Positions 41,668 through 53,892 are shown, numbered from the stretch's first letter. The stretch: DNA of 64,000 nt from Jiella marina (GCF_024359545.1 NZ_JAKQZG010000014.1:1-64000); one strand, 5' to 3'. Numbers and translations are program-made. Notes: generated from the letters alone by a model not told the origin.

Positions 41668-42485
41668 GGGCCTTCAACGCCCCTTTCCTCGCCCTCCGAA
41701 TCTCCAGACCGGGGCTGCGGACCGACGATCGCGGCGACGGCGATGCCGGCGAGGCCGCCGAGGCTGACATGCCAGGGCGGACCGAAGAGCCAGTAGATCA
41801 ACACCGAGACGGCGAGGCTCGTGCCGGCCACGGGATAGAACAGACCCCGCTTGCGGAACGTCATCACCAGAGCGAGGAAATAGACTGGCAGGACGAAATC
41901 GAGGCCGAAGGCCTCCGGGTCCTCGATCAGCCGGCCGAAGCCAGCGCCGCCGAGCGTCGCCAGGAGCCAACCGATGTAGAGGATGAGAGCATAGGTGAAA
42001 TAGTAGCTCGCCGTCAGCCGCGTCTTCGCCGCGCGCACCTCCGCAGCGCCGAAGGCCGGGTCGACGAGCAGGAAAAAGCCGGTGAGCTTCTGAAGGAACG
42101 AAAACGAGCTGAAATGCCGGCCGAGAGACGCCGAATAGAGGACATGCCGGAAATTCAGCGCGAAGACGGTCAGGAGCACCGACCAGATCGGCGCGCCGAG
42201 GCCCATGAGTTGCAGTGCGGCCAGTTGCGACGCGCCGGCAAACACGACGCTGGAAAATCCCATTGCCTGGGCGACGCTCAGCCCTTCCTGCACCGCGATC
42301 GCGCCGTAGACGACACCGAACGGCAAGACGGCGAGGAGAACGGGCAGGACTTCGCGCAGAGCGTCCGCGCTCTCGCTGCGTGCCGGACGGTCGCCAGCTG
42401 CATCGGAATGCTCTGTTGTGTCGGATAAACGCGTCAAGGTGGATGTCAGCGTAAGTGCAAAGAAGCACACCGAGCTGGGATGCAC
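41664..42485 (-). CDS. azlC: AzlC family branched-chain amino acid exporter, large subunit
   Basis: A membrane protein with the AzlC features: LPFGVVYGAIAVQEGLSVAQAMGFSSVVFAGASQLAALQLM, LNFRHVLYSASLGRHF and YYFTYALILYIGWLLATLGG. Together with AzlD it exports branched-chain amino acids or analogues. The N terminus is uncertain: the frame opens with GTG at 42485 but the conserved part begins about 45 residues later, and no clear ribosome site selects a start, so the gene may begin somewhat downstream. Pairing with azlD through a 4-base overlap is firm. Confidence 0.88.
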   Translation of the reverse strand: MHPSSVCFFALTLTSTLTRLSDTTEHSDAAGDRPARSESADALREVLPVLLAVLPFGVVYGAIAVQEGLSVAQAMGFSSVVFAGASQLAALQLMGLGAPIWSVLLTVFALNFRHVLYSASLGRHFSSFSFLQKLTGFFLLVDPAFGAAEVRAAKTRLTASYYFTYALILYIGWLLATLGGAGFGRLIEDPEAFGLDFVLPVYFLALVMTFRKRGLFYPVAGTSLAVSVLIYWLFGPPWHVSLGGLAGIAVAAIVGPQPRSGDSEGEERGVEGP

Positions 42486-42668
42486 GGTGCGTGAAAGGAG
42501 AGTGAGGCTGTTTCATACCCGCGACGGCCGCTCCTGACCAGCGCCAAGGCATGTCCGCTGCGTCCTTCAGCGGTAGACACTCACGCCCTTCGGCCGAAGC
42601 CCAAGAGCCGGCCTTCCATTTCAGAGAATGCCCAGCGCGGCCACCCGAAAACCGGTCGGAAGCCGATC

Positions 42669-43172
42669 CTATTGGCTCGCCACGTCCAGAACCTCCCGCG
42701 GGAACGCCGCCAGCGTGATCGTCCAGCGATCGAAGGCATCGGTGAGGCGCGTTCGGGTGAGGTCGATGGCCGAAACGTTGAGCTCGACCACCGGCAGCCC
42801 CTCGGGCGTCAGATAGGACTTGTTGAAGGGCTGCGAGCCGTTCCAGATATTCACGAGCTCGAGCGCGACGTTCCGCTGGTCCCAGATGGCATAGAAGTCC
42901 AGCACACCGCAGTCACGGTTGTCCTCGCACTCCAGAAAGAACAGCTGATAGGCCGTGCCGTTGATATCGCCGACGATGACGGGATCGCCGTTCTCGATCG
43001 ACGTCAGATCGGCCTCGCCATAGCCGCGCGCGATCTCGAGGATCGCTTCGAAGTCGTTGCGGTCGATTTGCGGCGGCGTTCCCTGAGCACTGGCCGAGAC
43101 CACGGGCGATGCCAGCAGGAGGGCTGCCCAGAAGCTGATAGCGCGGAGAGGTCTCGGCAGGCGGAAAAGCAT
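42669..43172 (-). CDS. YbjN domain protein, secreted
   Basis: A 167-residue protein starting at MLFRLPRPLRAISFW, with a signal peptide ending near VVSASAQG. The rest matches the YbjN domain: IDRNDFEAILEIARGYGEADLTSIENGDPVIVGDINGTAYQLFFLECEDNRDCGVLDFYAIW. A Cys pair (ECEDNRDC) could form a disulfide. YbjN proteins are linked to stress responses, but the molecular role is unknown. A frame extending 42 bases upstream is ignored because the Met at 43172 gives a proper signal peptide. It lies downstream of ligA on the same strand with a gap of 138 bases. Confidence 0.8.
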   Translation of the reverse strand: MLFRLPRPLRAISFWAALLLASPVVSASAQGTPPQIDRNDFEAILEIARGYGEADLTSIENGDPVIVGDINGTAYQLFFLECEDNRDCGVLDFYAIWDQRNVALELVNIWNGSQPFNKSYLTPEGLPVVELNVSAIDLTRTRLTDAFDRWTITLAAFPREVLDVASQ

Positions 43173-43310
43173 GTTGGGGTCCGTTCCGTGAATCGTCCCC
43201 AAAGCTGCGGCCATGCGCCTGCGCGCGCAAGGGGCACCCTAATTCCTCCAACGCTTTATCACGTCCCGTGGCGGTTTTGCACCGTCATCCCCGCCTGGAG
43301 GAAAGGCGTT

Positions 43311-45455
<2,145 letters not shown>

Positions 45456-45472
45456 TCACTCGATCCGATCAG

Positions 45473-46573
45473 TCAGAGCCATTCCAGATCGGGAAGGTCA
45501 AGCGCCAGCACGCGCTCGGCGATCCGCCGTTGCACGAAAGGCAGGCGCGTTGCCACCGGCATGCCGATGCCGAGCAGAGCTTTGGTGTAGCCCGGCGGAG
45601 CGCCGATGAAGTCGGTCGCCTCGCGGGTCTGTTTCATGATCTTGTGGATCACCGGCAGGCGCTTCGATTCATATTCGCTCTCGCGTCCCTCGGCGAGAAG
45701 GAACGCGATGGTTGCCGCATCCCAGATCCCGAGATTCATGCCCCGCCCGCCGACGGGCGAATGCACATGGGCGGCATCCCCCGCCAGAAATACCCGGCCC
45801 TTGGCCATGCGCTCCGCCCTGCGGAAGGCGACATGGAAGGTTGAAGCCCAGACGACCGTTTCGATGTTTTCGGCCGCCGCGACCAGCGCATCCGTCGAAT
45901 CCATGAATCCGATCAGCCGGGCGCGGCGATCGTCGAGGGGCAGGAGCGCGTGGGACGGACGCGACGAATCGAGCGAGATCCTGGCGCGATGCGGATCGAT
46001 CGGTTCGGCGAATTGCACGTCGGCGAGCGCAAAGGTGCCGGGATACCCCTCGCCCTCCCACGGGATACCGATCTCCTCGCGCACCCGGGAATGGGCGCCG
46101 TCGCAGCCAAGAATTGCATGGGCTTTCACCATCTCGCCGGTCGAAAGCCGTGCTGTCGGGCGATGGGTCTCCCCGACAGCTTCCACCGCGACATTCCACT
46201 CCACCCGGATCGAGCGCTCTTCCAGCCAGTCGATCATCAGCCGTTCGGTGCGGCCTTGCGGAAGCGACAGAATATAGGGATAGGACGTTCGCGCCCTGCC
46301 GAGACTCAAAGAGAACAAAGGTTTGCCGCCGGAAAGAAAGTCGGCGCCTTCGATCCGCGTGCCGGCTGCGATCATCCGCTCCGCAAGGCCGGAGGCCTCG
46401 AAGCCCCGCAAGGTGGTCGGCAGAACGGCAAGCGCGCGAGACTGATCGGCCGGTGTCGGCCCCTCGCCGGCATCAATGATGCGCACCGCGATGCCGCGCC
46501 GGGTCAGTTCGACCGCGGCCGCCAGCCCCACCGGCCCGGCCCCGGCGATCAGCACCAAATCGTGCTCAGCCAT
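45473..46573 (-). CDS. FAD-dependent aromatic-type monooxygenase
   Basis: A 366-residue flavoprotein of the PHBH/UbiH-type monooxygenase fold. It opens MAEHDLVLIAGAGPVGLAAAVELTRRG (FAD-binding GxGxxG), has an internal LGCDGAHSRVRE (DG motif) and ends with the second FAD motif VFLAGDAAHVHSPVGGRGMNLGIWDA. Such enzymes hydroxylate aromatic or polyketide substrates using NAD(P)H and O2; the substrate is unknown. The ATG at 46573 follows AAAGGGGAG and is preferred to a start 24 bases upstream. It sits between recN and ligA, which are usual neighbours in related genomes. Confidence 0.87.
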   Translation of the reverse strand: MAEHDLVLIAGAGPVGLAAAVELTRRGIAVRIIDAGEGPTPADQSRALAVLPTTLRGFEASGLAERMIAAGTRIEGADFLSGGKPLFSLSLGRARTSYPYILSLPQGRTERLMIDWLEERSIRVEWNVAVEAVGETHRPTARLSTGEMVKAHAILGCDGAHSRVREEIGIPWEGEGYPGTFALADVQFAEPIDPHRARISLDSSRPSHALLPLDDRRARLIGFMDSTDALVAAAENIETVVWASTFHVAFRRAERMAKGRVFLAGDAAHVHSPVGGRGMNLGIWDAATIAFLLAEGRESEYESKRLPVIHKIMKQTREATDFIGAPPGYTKALLGIGMPVATRLPFVQRRIAERVLALDLPDLEWL

Positions 46574-46621
46574 CCTGCTCCCCTTTCGATGGCCCATTCA
46601 CCGGCGCCAAACATGCCGTCC

Positions 46622-48298
46622 TCAACGCGTCCCGGCTCCGATCAGACGATCGGCCGCCGCCCGCGCCTCTTCCGTCACGCTTTCCCCCGCCAGCATGCGC
46701 GCGATTTCCTCGCGCCGGCCGCTCGTGTCGATCGCCGCGACACGGGTTGCGACCCGCTCCTCCTCGGCGCCAGTGCTCGCCTTGGAGATCAGAAGATGGG
46801 TCGCGGCACGTGCCGCCACCTGCGGCGCGTGCGTCACAGCGAGCACCTGCACCGAGCCGGCCAGCCGCGCCAGCCGCCGCCCGATGGCATCGGCTACGGC
46901 TCCGCCAACGCCGGTGTCGATCTCGTCGAAGACCAGCGTCGGCGCCGAGCCACGATCGGCGAGCGCCACCTTGAGCGCCAGGAGGAAGCGCGACAGCTCG
47001 CCGCCGGAGGCGACCTTCATCATCGGGCCGGCCCGCGTGCCGGGATTGGTGCGCACATGGAACTCGATCGCGTCGATGCCCGCCGCACTCGCCTGTTCGG
47101 GATCGCTCGTCACCACGACGATGAAGCTCGCGCGGTCGAGCTTGAGATCCGGCAACTCCGCCATCACCGCCGCTTCGAGCATGCGGGCAGCGACCTCGCG
47201 CTTTTCGGAGAGTTCGGCAGCCGCGCGATCGAAGCGCTCGCGCTTTTCGGCGACCTCACGCTCCAGCGTTCCGAGCCGCTCTTCTCCGGCGTCGAGATCG
47301 GCGAGATCGCCGATCATGCGGGCGGTGAGCTCCGGCAGGTCGTCAACGGGCACGTTGAATTTGCGGCCCGCGGCGCGCAGCGCAAACAGGCGTTCCTCGG
47401 TCTCTTCCAGAGCGCGCGGGTCGAACTCCAGCGACCGCAGCGCGCCCTCCAGGCTCATCTGCGCGTCGGACAAGGCGTCGAGCGCGACATCCAGACGCCC
47501 GATCGCCTCGTCGAGCAGGCCCGGAAGCTCGTCGCGCTTGCGGTCGAGCCGCTTCAGGACATTGGCGAGACCCGGCACCGGCGAGGTCGGCCCCGACAGT
47601 TCCTCATGGGCGTCATTGACGTCAGTGGCGATCTTTTCCGAGCGCATCATGACCTGGCGGCGTTCGGCCAGTTCCTCTTCCTCGCCCGCGATCGGAGCGA
47701 GTTCGGAGAGTTCGTCCACGGCGCTTCTGAGATAATCCGCCTCGCGGGCCGCGGCCTCCACCTTGGCGCGATGCCTGGCGAGCGCATCACGCGCCGCGCG
47801 CCACTCGGCAAAGAGCTGCGCCACCGCTTCGGCGTCGCGCTCCAGCCCGCCGAACTGATCCAGCAGCTGGCGGTGGCTATCGGTATCGACCAGCGCGCGG
47901 TCGTCGTGCTGGCCGTGGATCTCGACGAGGCCGAGGCCGAGCTGGCGCATCAGCGCGACGCTGGATGGCCGGTCGTTGACGAAGACGCGGGTGCGGCCAT
48001 CAGCGTTCTGCACGCGCCGCAGAACCAGATCACCGTCGTCGTCAAACCCGTTCTCGGAAAGAAGCGCGCGTGCAGGGTGATCGGACGCGATGTCGAAGGC
48101 GGCGATCACTTCGCCCTGCTTGGCACCATGACGCACGAGGCCGCCATCGCCACGGCCGCCAAGGGCCAGTGACAGGGCATCGAGGAGAATGGATTTGCCT
48201 GCGCCGGTCTCACCGGTGAGAACGGACAATCCCTCGCCGAGCGTCAGCTCGAGCCGTTCGATGAGAACGATGTCGCGGATCGAAAGATGAACCAGCAT
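46622..48298 (-). CDS. recN: DNA repair protein RecN
   Basis: A 558-residue SMC-like ATPase for double-strand-break repair. Walker A is GETGAGKS (29-36); the coiled-coil arms occupy the middle; the C-terminal half has SGGELSRFLLALKVAL (signature) and LVFDEIDTGVGGAVADAIGRRLARLA (Walker B). Length and order are normal. The start MLVHLSIRDIVLIERLEL at 48298 is the family N terminus; the frame opens 24 bases upstream. A near-LexA-box sequence lies 19 bases upstream of the start. A strong terminator separates it from bamD, so it has its own promoter. Confidence 0.95.
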   Translation of the reverse strand: MLVHLSIRDIVLIERLELTLGEGLSVLTGETGAGKSILLDALSLALGGRGDGGLVRHGAKQGEVIAAFDIASDHPARALLSENGFDDDGDLVLRRVQNADGRTRVFVNDRPSSVALMRQLGLGLVEIHGQHDDRALVDTDSHRQLLDQFGGLERDAEAVAQLFAEWRAARDALARHRAKVEAAAREADYLRSAVDELSELAPIAGEEEELAERRQVMMRSEKIATDVNDAHEELSGPTSPVPGLANVLKRLDRKRDELPGLLDEAIGRLDVALDALSDAQMSLEGALRSLEFDPRALEETEERLFALRAAGRKFNVPVDDLPELTARMIGDLADLDAGEERLGTLEREVAEKRERFDRAAAELSEKREVAARMLEAAVMAELPDLKLDRASFIVVVTSDPEQASAAGIDAIEFHVRTNPGTRAGPMMKVASGGELSRFLLALKVALADRGSAPTLVFDEIDTGVGGAVADAIGRRLARLAGSVQVLAVTHAPQVAARAATHLLISKASTGAEEERVATRVAAIDTSGRREEIARMLAGESVTEEARAAADRLIGAGTR

Positions 48299-48316
48299 GG
48301 TCCAGCACGGGTAGAA

Positions 48317-48331
48317 GAACAAAGCCGGAAT
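48317..48331 (-). promoter_or_regulatory. Possible LexA (SOS) box before recN
   Basis: On the plus strand it reads GAAC-N7-GAAT, one base from the alphaproteobacterial LexA consensus GAAC-N7-GAAC (GTTC-N7-GTTC). It lies 19-33 bases upstream of the recN start, a sensible place for a repressor. A single mismatch makes chance possible. Confidence 0.35.
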
Positions 48332-48451
48332 GGCAACGGGGTTTTAGATAGGCGGTCCCGGGGCGTCTGCCCACTTCTTTCTGTCCCGCATGCGACAAGA
48401 CTGAATAGCGCCGCATGCCCCCGATTCCTGCATTTACCGGCTGAAACAGAA

Positions 48452-48480
48452 AAGCGCCCGGCGGTTTTCGCCGAGCGCTT
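48452..48480 (-). terminator. Intrinsic terminator after bamD
   Basis: On the minus strand AAGCGCTCGGCG pairs with CGCCGGGCGCTT (12 bp with one G-U) around a 5-base loop, followed by TTCTGTTT. It lies 27 bases after the bamD stop and ends the lpxC-bamD message. Confidence 0.85.
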
Positions 48481-48506
48481 CCGAAATTTGCAGAAATGCG
48501 TACGCC

Positions 48507-49385
48507 TCAGGCGCCGATGATCTTCTTCGTCGCAGCCGCGAACCAGGAATCCTCGGAACCGGCCTGCGGCCGCAGACCACCGCCCTGAAGCAGGGCGTAC
48601 GAGTCGCGATACCAGGGGGAGTCCGGGAAGTTCTGGCCAAGCACGGAAGCCGCCGCCTGCGCCTCGCGGGTGAGACCCATAGCGTAATAGGCTTCGGTAA
48701 GACGCGCGAGGGCCTCTTCCACCTGCCGCGATTCGGGATAGACGTCGATGACGTTCTTGAAGCGGTTGACCGCAGCCAGATACTCACGACGTTCGAGATA
48801 GTAGCGCCCGACCTGCATCTCCTTGCCGGCGAGCTGATCGCGCGCGATGCGGAGCTTGGACTTCGCGTCCTCCGCATAGGCGGTGTCCGGGAAACGTTCC
48901 ATCAGCTCGCGCATCGCGGCCGCGGCGCGCGCCGTTTCCTTCTGGTCGCGGGTCACGTCGTCGATCTGTCGGTAGTGCGACAGACCGATGATATACTGAG
49001 CGTAGGCCGCGTCCTCGGTACCCGGGTAGAGCTGGATATAGCGCTTGGCGGAGTTCTCGGCATCCTCGTACTGACCGCTGCGATAGCTGGCGAAGGCCCG
49101 CATGATCAGCGCCTTGCGCGCCCATTCCGAATAGGGATGCTGGCGGTCGATCGCCTCGAACTTCTTGGCCGCCTCGCTCAGGCGCCCGCCTTCCAGATTG
49201 GCGAGTCCCTGATTGTAGAGGACGTCCGGCGGCTCCGTCTGCGCGGCGAGCGCCAGCACATCAACGTCACTGTCGCCCGACATGCACGCCGACAGGCCGA
49301 GCGGCAGGCCGGCAATCGAGATCGTCAGTGCCATGCGCGCGGCGGTGGAGAAGCGTGTCAATCCAGGCCGTGTCGCTTGTTTCAT
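48507..49385 (-). CDS. bamD: Outer membrane assembly lipoprotein BamD
   Basis: A 292-residue lipoprotein with a signal peptide and lipobox LSAC (Cys34), then tetratricopeptide repeats: [86 protein letters not shown]. BamD is the essential accessory of the BamA complex that inserts outer-membrane proteins. Length is a little above the usual because of a longer N terminus. It lies downstream of lpxC with a gap of about 200 bases and is followed by a strong terminator. Confidence 0.93.
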   Translation of the reverse strand: MKQATRPGLTRFSTAARMALTISIAGLPLGLSACMSGDSDVDVLALAAQTEPPDVLYNQGLANLEGGRLSEAAKKFEAIDRQHPYSEWARKALIMRAFASYRSGQYEDAENSAKRYIQLYPGTEDAAYAQYIIGLSHYRQIDDVTRDQKETARAAAAMRELMERFPDTAYAEDAKSKLRIARDQLAGKEMQVGRYYLERREYLAAVNRFKNVIDVYPESRQVEEALARLTEAYYAMGLTREAQAAASVLGQNFPDSPWYRDSYALLQGGGLRPQAGSEDSWFAAATKKIIGA

Positions 49386-49584
49386 CTTCGCGGGCCCCCT
49401 TACCCCCGTTCAGCCCCGGCGCGAGTCTTAAAAGACAGCCGTCACTCGGACAATCGTGAAGCCGGAGCAAGGCGCCGATTTTGTGACCGATGTGACGGAT
49501 AGGCCGAAGCTGTGGCAAGTTTGCACAGATTCCATCATCCCGACGGACCGTCGGATGGCGCCAGCGTTCCAGAAGATGCTCGCC

Positions 49585-50523
49585 TCAAAGCGTCTGTGGA
49601 CCATAGGCCGGCGCTGCCACGGCCACGAGCGGGGCGTGACGGACCGGATCGACGCGGCGCGACGGCATCTCGACGATCTCGTAGGCCTTGCGATCGGCCA
49701 AGAGGGCCTGCAGCGCCAGCGCATTCAGCCTGTGACCGCCACGATAGGATTTGTAGCAACCCAGGACCCGGGCACCGGCCAGGGCCTGATCGCCGACGGC
49801 GTCCAGAGCCTTGTGACGGACGAATTCGTCCTCGAAACGCAGACCTTCGGGATTGACCACACGGCCATCGTCGGAGAGCACGACCGAGTTCTCAAGCGAA
49901 GAGCCGAGCGCATAGCCCGCCGCCCACAGGCGCTCGACATCGGCCATGAAGCCGAAGGTGCGAGCCGTGGAGAGATCCTTGCGGAACCGCTCTGCGGTCA
50001 GATCAGCCCGATAGACCTGTCGGCCGATCGCGGCGTTGGCAAAATCGATCTCGATTTCGAAGCGGGTGCCGGCATGCGGACGATATTCGGCATAGGCGCC
50101 GTTCAGTTCGACCCGCACCGGTTTCAGGACGCGCAGATAACGGCGCTTGGCAGCCTGGCGGACGACACCGGCCTCATTGAGCGCGGCGACGTAGTGGGCA
50201 GAGCAACCGTCGAGAATCGGCATCTCGCGTGCATCGATCTGGGCGACGACATTGTCGATGCCGACGGCATAGAGCGCCGCCATCAGATGCTCGATCGTCG
50301 AGACGTGGGAGCCGCGCGGGTCGCCGACCACGGTCGACAGATCGGTCAGAGCGGAATGGCGCGAGACCGCCGGAATTTCGTGAACGAAACCGTCATCCTC
50401 AAGAAGATGAAAGACGATACCAGTATCCACTTCGGCGGGGAGCAGGGTCAGACGAACAGGCAGACCGCTGTGGACCCCCACACCCTCGAAATCCACTCGT
50501 GAGCCAATCGTCTGCTGAAACAT
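49585..50523 (-). CDS. lpxC: UDP-3-O-acyl-N-acetylglucosamine deacetylase LpxC
   Basis: A 312-residue zinc amidase for the committed step of lipid A synthesis. The zinc ligands are visible: His79 in STIEHLMAAL, and the later His and Asp in FVRHKALDAVGD. The N terminus MFQQTIGSRVDFEGVGVHSG is characteristic, so I start at 50523 and not at the frame opening 39 bases upstream. It follows ftsZ after a terminator and a roughly 300-base region that should hold its promoter. A 7-bp perfect hairpin (CCGACGG/CCGTCGG, 49540-49554) lies beyond its stop but has no U-tract. Confidence 0.95.
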   Translation of the reverse strand: MFQQTIGSRVDFEGVGVHSGLPVRLTLLPAEVDTGIVFHLLEDDGFVHEIPAVSRHSALTDLSTVVGDPRGSHVSTIEHLMAALYAVGIDNVVAQIDAREMPILDGCSAHYVAALNEAGVVRQAAKRRYLRVLKPVRVELNGAYAEYRPHAGTRFEIEIDFANAAIGRQVYRADLTAERFRKDLSTARTFGFMADVERLWAAGYALGSSLENSVVLSDDGRVVNPEGLRFEDEFVRHKALDAVGDQALAGARVLGCYKSYRGGHRLNALALQALLADRKAYEIVEMPSRRVDPVRHAPLVAVAAPAYGPQTL

Positions 50524-50766
50524 CAACACGTCTGAACAACCCTTCCCGACGCCGGTATCCAAGCGTCGCCCTTGGGGCGGTCGGGTTTTCCCGATCCGCC
50601 GGCCGGCCGCGCCAATCGCAATGAATGGGAGCCGTGTAACCCCTCCGTTACCTAGGATTTTCCTAGAACGGAGACCCGTTTCAACAAAATCACGGTTTCT
50701 TACCCGTTGTTAAAGCGAACGCCTGATCCTGCTGCAATTTCTTAATTTTTTCATCGACTTAACAAA

Positions 50767-50798
50767 ACAGGCCCGCCGATTTTCACCGGCGGGCCTGT
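50767..50798 (-). terminator. Intrinsic terminator after ftsZ
   Basis: On the minus strand ACAGGCCCGCCG pairs perfectly with CGGCGGGCCTGT (12 bp) around an 8-base loop and is followed by TTTGTTAAG. It begins 26 bases after the ftsZ stop. The remaining gap to lpxC is fairly AT-rich and should contain the lpxC promoter. Confidence 0.88.
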
Positions 50799-50823
50799 CA
50801 CATGTCCGCAACATCGGCGGAAA

Positions 50824-52434
50824 TCAGTTTGCCTGACGGCGCAGGAAGGCCGGGATTTCCAGCTGATCTTCCTCGCTGGTGTGCCGGGCGACCGGCGCGG
50901 GGCGGGCCGCCGATTCCGATGCCGAACGACGCGGTGCATAGGGATTCGGCTCGACATGGGCACGGCGCGCCGGTTCAGCGGGCTGGTGATGCTCCTCGTC
51001 CTCGCGGCGCGACAGCCCCGTCGTCAGGCGACGCAGCAGGCCCATGGCGCCCCGCTCGTCGGCCGGCACATCGCTCTGTGCGGTCGTACGGCCCTCGATC
51101 TCCCCACGGACCACCGGCGGGAAATCTTCGACGCGCGGGAGACGCGTCTGCTGCACGGGCTCCATCTCGGTCTCTTGTGCCGAAGCAGACGGACGCGAGG
51201 AAGGCTGCGGAGCGACCTGGGCGATTTCTGCCGCCAAGGCGGCCGTGAAGTCGTCTTCCACCTGCGACGGCACATCGTCGTCGTCATTGGCCGACTGCGC
51301 GACAGGAGCCGCGGCGGCCGGCTTTGCCGGGGCCGGAGCAGCCTGCGCCGGCTGCTGGGCCATGACGGGCTGCGGAGCCGGCTGCTTCGGCTGCGCCGGA
51401 GCGGCCGCTGCCGGCTGTGCGACAGCAGCGGACGAAGCGGCGGCAGTACGCGCGATGGCTTCCATCTCCGCCTTGTCGATGCCCGTGGCGACAACCGAGA
51501 CGCGGATCACGCCTTCGAGGCTCTCGTCGAAGGTCGCGCCAAGGATGATGTTGGCGTCCTGATCGACTTCCTCACGGATGCGGGTCGCAGCCTCGTCGAC
51601 CTCGAAGAGCGTCAGATCGCGGCCGCCGGTGATCGAGATCAGGAGACCCTTGGCGCCCTTCATCGAGGTTTCGTCGAGGAGCGGGTTGGCGATCGCGGCC
51701 TCGGCGGCGGCCATCGCGCGACCTTCGCCGGACGCCTCGCCGGTGCCCATCATCGCCTTGCCCATCTCTCGCATCACCGAACGGACGTCGGCGAAGTCGA
51801 GGTTGATGAGGCCTTCCTTGACCATCAGGTCGGTGATGCAGGCAACGCCCGAATAGAGCACCTGGTCGGCCATCGCGAAGGCGTCGGCGAAGGTGGTCTT
51901 GTCGTTGGCGATGCGGAAGAGGTTCTGGTTCGGAATGACGATCAGCGTGTCGACATTCTTCTGCAGCTCTTCGATGCCCTGCTCGGCAATGCGGAGCCGG
52001 CGCTGGCCCTCGAAGTGGAACGGCTTGGTGACCACGCCGACCGTGAGAATGCCCTTTTCGCGCGCCGCGCGAGCCACGACCGGGGCCGCGCCCGTGCCGG
52101 TACCGCCGCCCATGCCGGCGGTGACGAAGCACATGTGCGAACCGAGGAGGTGATCGCAGATCTCGTCGATCGATTCTTCTGCCGCTGCGCGGCCGACCTC
52201 GGGCTGCGAGCCGGCGCCGAGACCTTCGGTCACGGCGACGCCCATCTGGATGATCCGCTCGGCACGAGAGGAACGCAGGGCCTGAGCATCGGTGTTGGCG
52301 ATGACGAAATCAACGCCTTCGAGGCCAGCGTTGATCATGTTGTTGACAGCGTTGCAGCCGCCGCCGCCGACGCCGAACACGGTGATCCGCGGCTTCAATT
52401 CGGTGATATCCGGCTTCTTCAAGGTGATGCTCAT
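50824..52434 (-). CDS. ftsZ: Cell division protein FtsZ
   Basis: A 536-residue FtsZ, the tubulin-like GTPase that forms the division ring. The GTP-binding signature GGGTGTG is at 109-115; [23 protein letters not shown] and the T7 loop ([17 protein letters not shown]) are intact. After the GTPase domain a long Ala/Pro/Gln-rich linker of about 180 residues, typical of alphaproteobacteria, leads to the C-terminal peptide [14 protein letters not shown] that binds FtsA and other partners. It is separated from ftsA by 129 bases, which may hold an extra promoter, and is followed by a terminator. Confidence 0.97.
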   Translation of the reverse strand: MSITLKKPDITELKPRITVFGVGGGGCNAVNNMINAGLEGVDFVIANTDAQALRSSRAERIIQMGVAVTEGLGAGSQPEVGRAAAEESIDEICDHLLGSHMCFVTAGMGGGTGTGAAPVVARAAREKGILTVGVVTKPFHFEGQRRLRIAEQGIEELQKNVDTLIVIPNQNLFRIANDKTTFADAFAMADQVLYSGVACITDLMVKEGLINLDFADVRSVMREMGKAMMGTGEASGEGRAMAAAEAAIANPLLDETSMKGAKGLLISITGGRDLTLFEVDEAATRIREEVDQDANIILGATFDESLEGVIRVSVVATGIDKAEMEAIARTAAASSAAVAQPAAAAPAQPKQPAPQPVMAQQPAQAAPAPAKPAAAAPVAQSANDDDDVPSQVEDDFTAALAAEIAQVAPQPSSRPSASAQETEMEPVQQTRLPRVEDFPPVVRGEIEGRTTAQSDVPADERGAMGLLRRLTTGLSRREDEEHHQPAEPARRAHVEPNPYAPRRSASESAARPAPVARHTSEEDQLEIPAFLRRQAN

Positions 52435-52563
52435 TCCTTTAGTCCTCTTTCCAATCGGTGAGGCCGTCCCGCCGCGCGGCCATGCCGTTTACTATGCATT
52501 GCGAACCTTGCGCGCGGCGCGCCAATCTGTTCCGCGGCCACCCCAGAGGCCGCGTCTTATTCT

Positions 52564-53892
52564 TCAAAGGCTTCGTCTCAGCCATGAGCCGAATCGGCCG
52601 CCCTCCATGGCCTTGCCGAAGGCCTGAACGGCAATCGAGCGTTGTGCGACATATTCGCGATGGGCCACCTGCGGATAGATCAGCAGTCCGACAGAGGTGG
52701 CAAAGCCCGGCCCCTTGTTGGATGGATTGAGACCCGTCACCCCTAGCGGACGCCCGAGGCGAACGTTGCGCTGCAGGATCGCCCGCGCGGTATCAGCGAT
52801 GCCGGCGAGCTGGCTGGCGCCGCCGGTGAGAATCACCCGCTTGCCGATGACGTGTCCAAGCCCTGAGGCGTGCAGGCGGTCGCGCACCAGTTCGAGAGTC
52901 TCTTCGACCCGGGGCCGAATGATCTTGGTGACCAGGGAGCGGCCGATGATGATCGGCTGGCCCTCGCCGCTGTCTCCGAGCGCCGGAACGGTCAGCGGCT
53001 CGCCGCTGTCGTCGACGAATTCGGAGAGCGAACTGCCATGCATGACCTTCAGCCGCTCGGCGTCGGCCGGGCTGATCGACAGGCCGCGGGCGAGATCCAT
53101 GGTGATGTTGTTGCCGCCGATCGCGACCTGATCGGCATAGATGAAGCGGCCGTTCTGGAAGATCGCGATCGTCGTCGCGCCGCTGCCCATATCGATGCAG
53201 GCCGACCCCATGGCCGCCTCATCCTCGACCATGGTCGCCAGCGCGCTGGCATAGGGCGTTGCGACGAAAGCTTCGACGACGAGCTGCGCGCGGTTGATCG
53301 CCGCCTCGAGATTGCGCAGCGGCGCCAGCTCGGCGGTCAGAACGTGAAGATTGGCAGCCAGATGCTGGCCTGACATGCCTTCGGGGTTCTCCAGACCCGA
53401 TTCGCCGTCGAGCGACAGATCGAACACCTTGGAATGCAGCGCGATCCGATTGGGATCGATCGGCAGTTTCGCGGCCGCTTCCGTAACCCTCGAAATATCC
53501 GCTGCCGACACTTCTCCGACGACCTCGACCGCAGCCGCATTGCGGGCGCTCTTCAATCGCCCTGCAGTGACGGAGACGATCAGCGATTCGACCGTGAGGC
53601 CAGCCATGCGCTCGGCCGCGTCGACGCATTGGCGGATCGCCTGCTCGGCCGCCGCGATGTCGACGACCGCTCCGGACTTGATGCCGCGCGAGCGATGATG
53701 TCCGACGCCGATAACCTCGATCGTATGGGTGCGGTCCGGCAGCATGTCGCCGGCGACACGCGGACGCAGGCGGGCAATCAGGCAGGAGATCTTTTCGGAA
53801 CCGACATCGAGGACCGAGATCACGCGCGAACGCCTGCTCGACAACCCTTTCATCCGGGGCAGGTCCGACTTGCCGAAGCTCAGGAAACTCAT
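52564..53892 (-). CDS. ftsA: Cell division protein FtsA
   Basis: A 442-residue actin-like protein that anchors FtsZ to the membrane. ATP-binding motifs are clear: VISVLDVGSEKISCLIARL near the N terminus, ACIDMGSGATTIAIFQNGR in the middle and RVILTGGASQLAGI. The C-terminal FGKAMEGGRFGSWLRRSL resembles the amphipathic membrane-targeting helix. The ATG overlaps the ftsQ stop by 4 bases. Rhizobial FtsA proteins have this slightly longer N terminus (FLSFGKSDLPRMK). Confidence 0.95.
   Translation of the reverse strand: MSFLSFGKSDLPRMKGLSSRRSRVISVLDVGSEKISCLIARLRPRVAGDMLPDRTHTIEVIGVGHHRSRGIKSGAVVDIAAAEQAIRQCVDAAERMAGLTVESLIVSVTAGRLKSARNAAAVEVVGEVSAADISRVTEAAAKLPIDPNRIALHSKVFDLSLDGESGLENPEGMSGQHLAANLHVLTAELAPLRNLEAAINRAQLVVEAFVATPYASALATMVEDEAAMGSACIDMGSGATTIAIFQNGRFIYADQVAIGGNNITMDLARGLSISPADAERLKVMHGSSLSEFVDDSGEPLTVPALGDSGEGQPIIIGRSLVTKIIRPRVEETLELVRDRLHASGLGHVIGKRVILTGGASQLAGIADTARAILQRNVRLGRPLGVTGLNPSNKGPGFATSVGLLIYPQVAHREYVAQRSIAVQAFGKAMEGGRFGSWLRRSL

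Noticed and set aside
45950-48172. 740-codon plus-strand open frame opposite the monooxygenase and recN
   Set aside because: It crosses two genuine genes and shows only low-complexity composition; recN is intact on the other strand.
50881-52461. 526-codon plus-strand open frame opposite ftsZ
   Set aside because: A codon-bias shadow of ftsZ.
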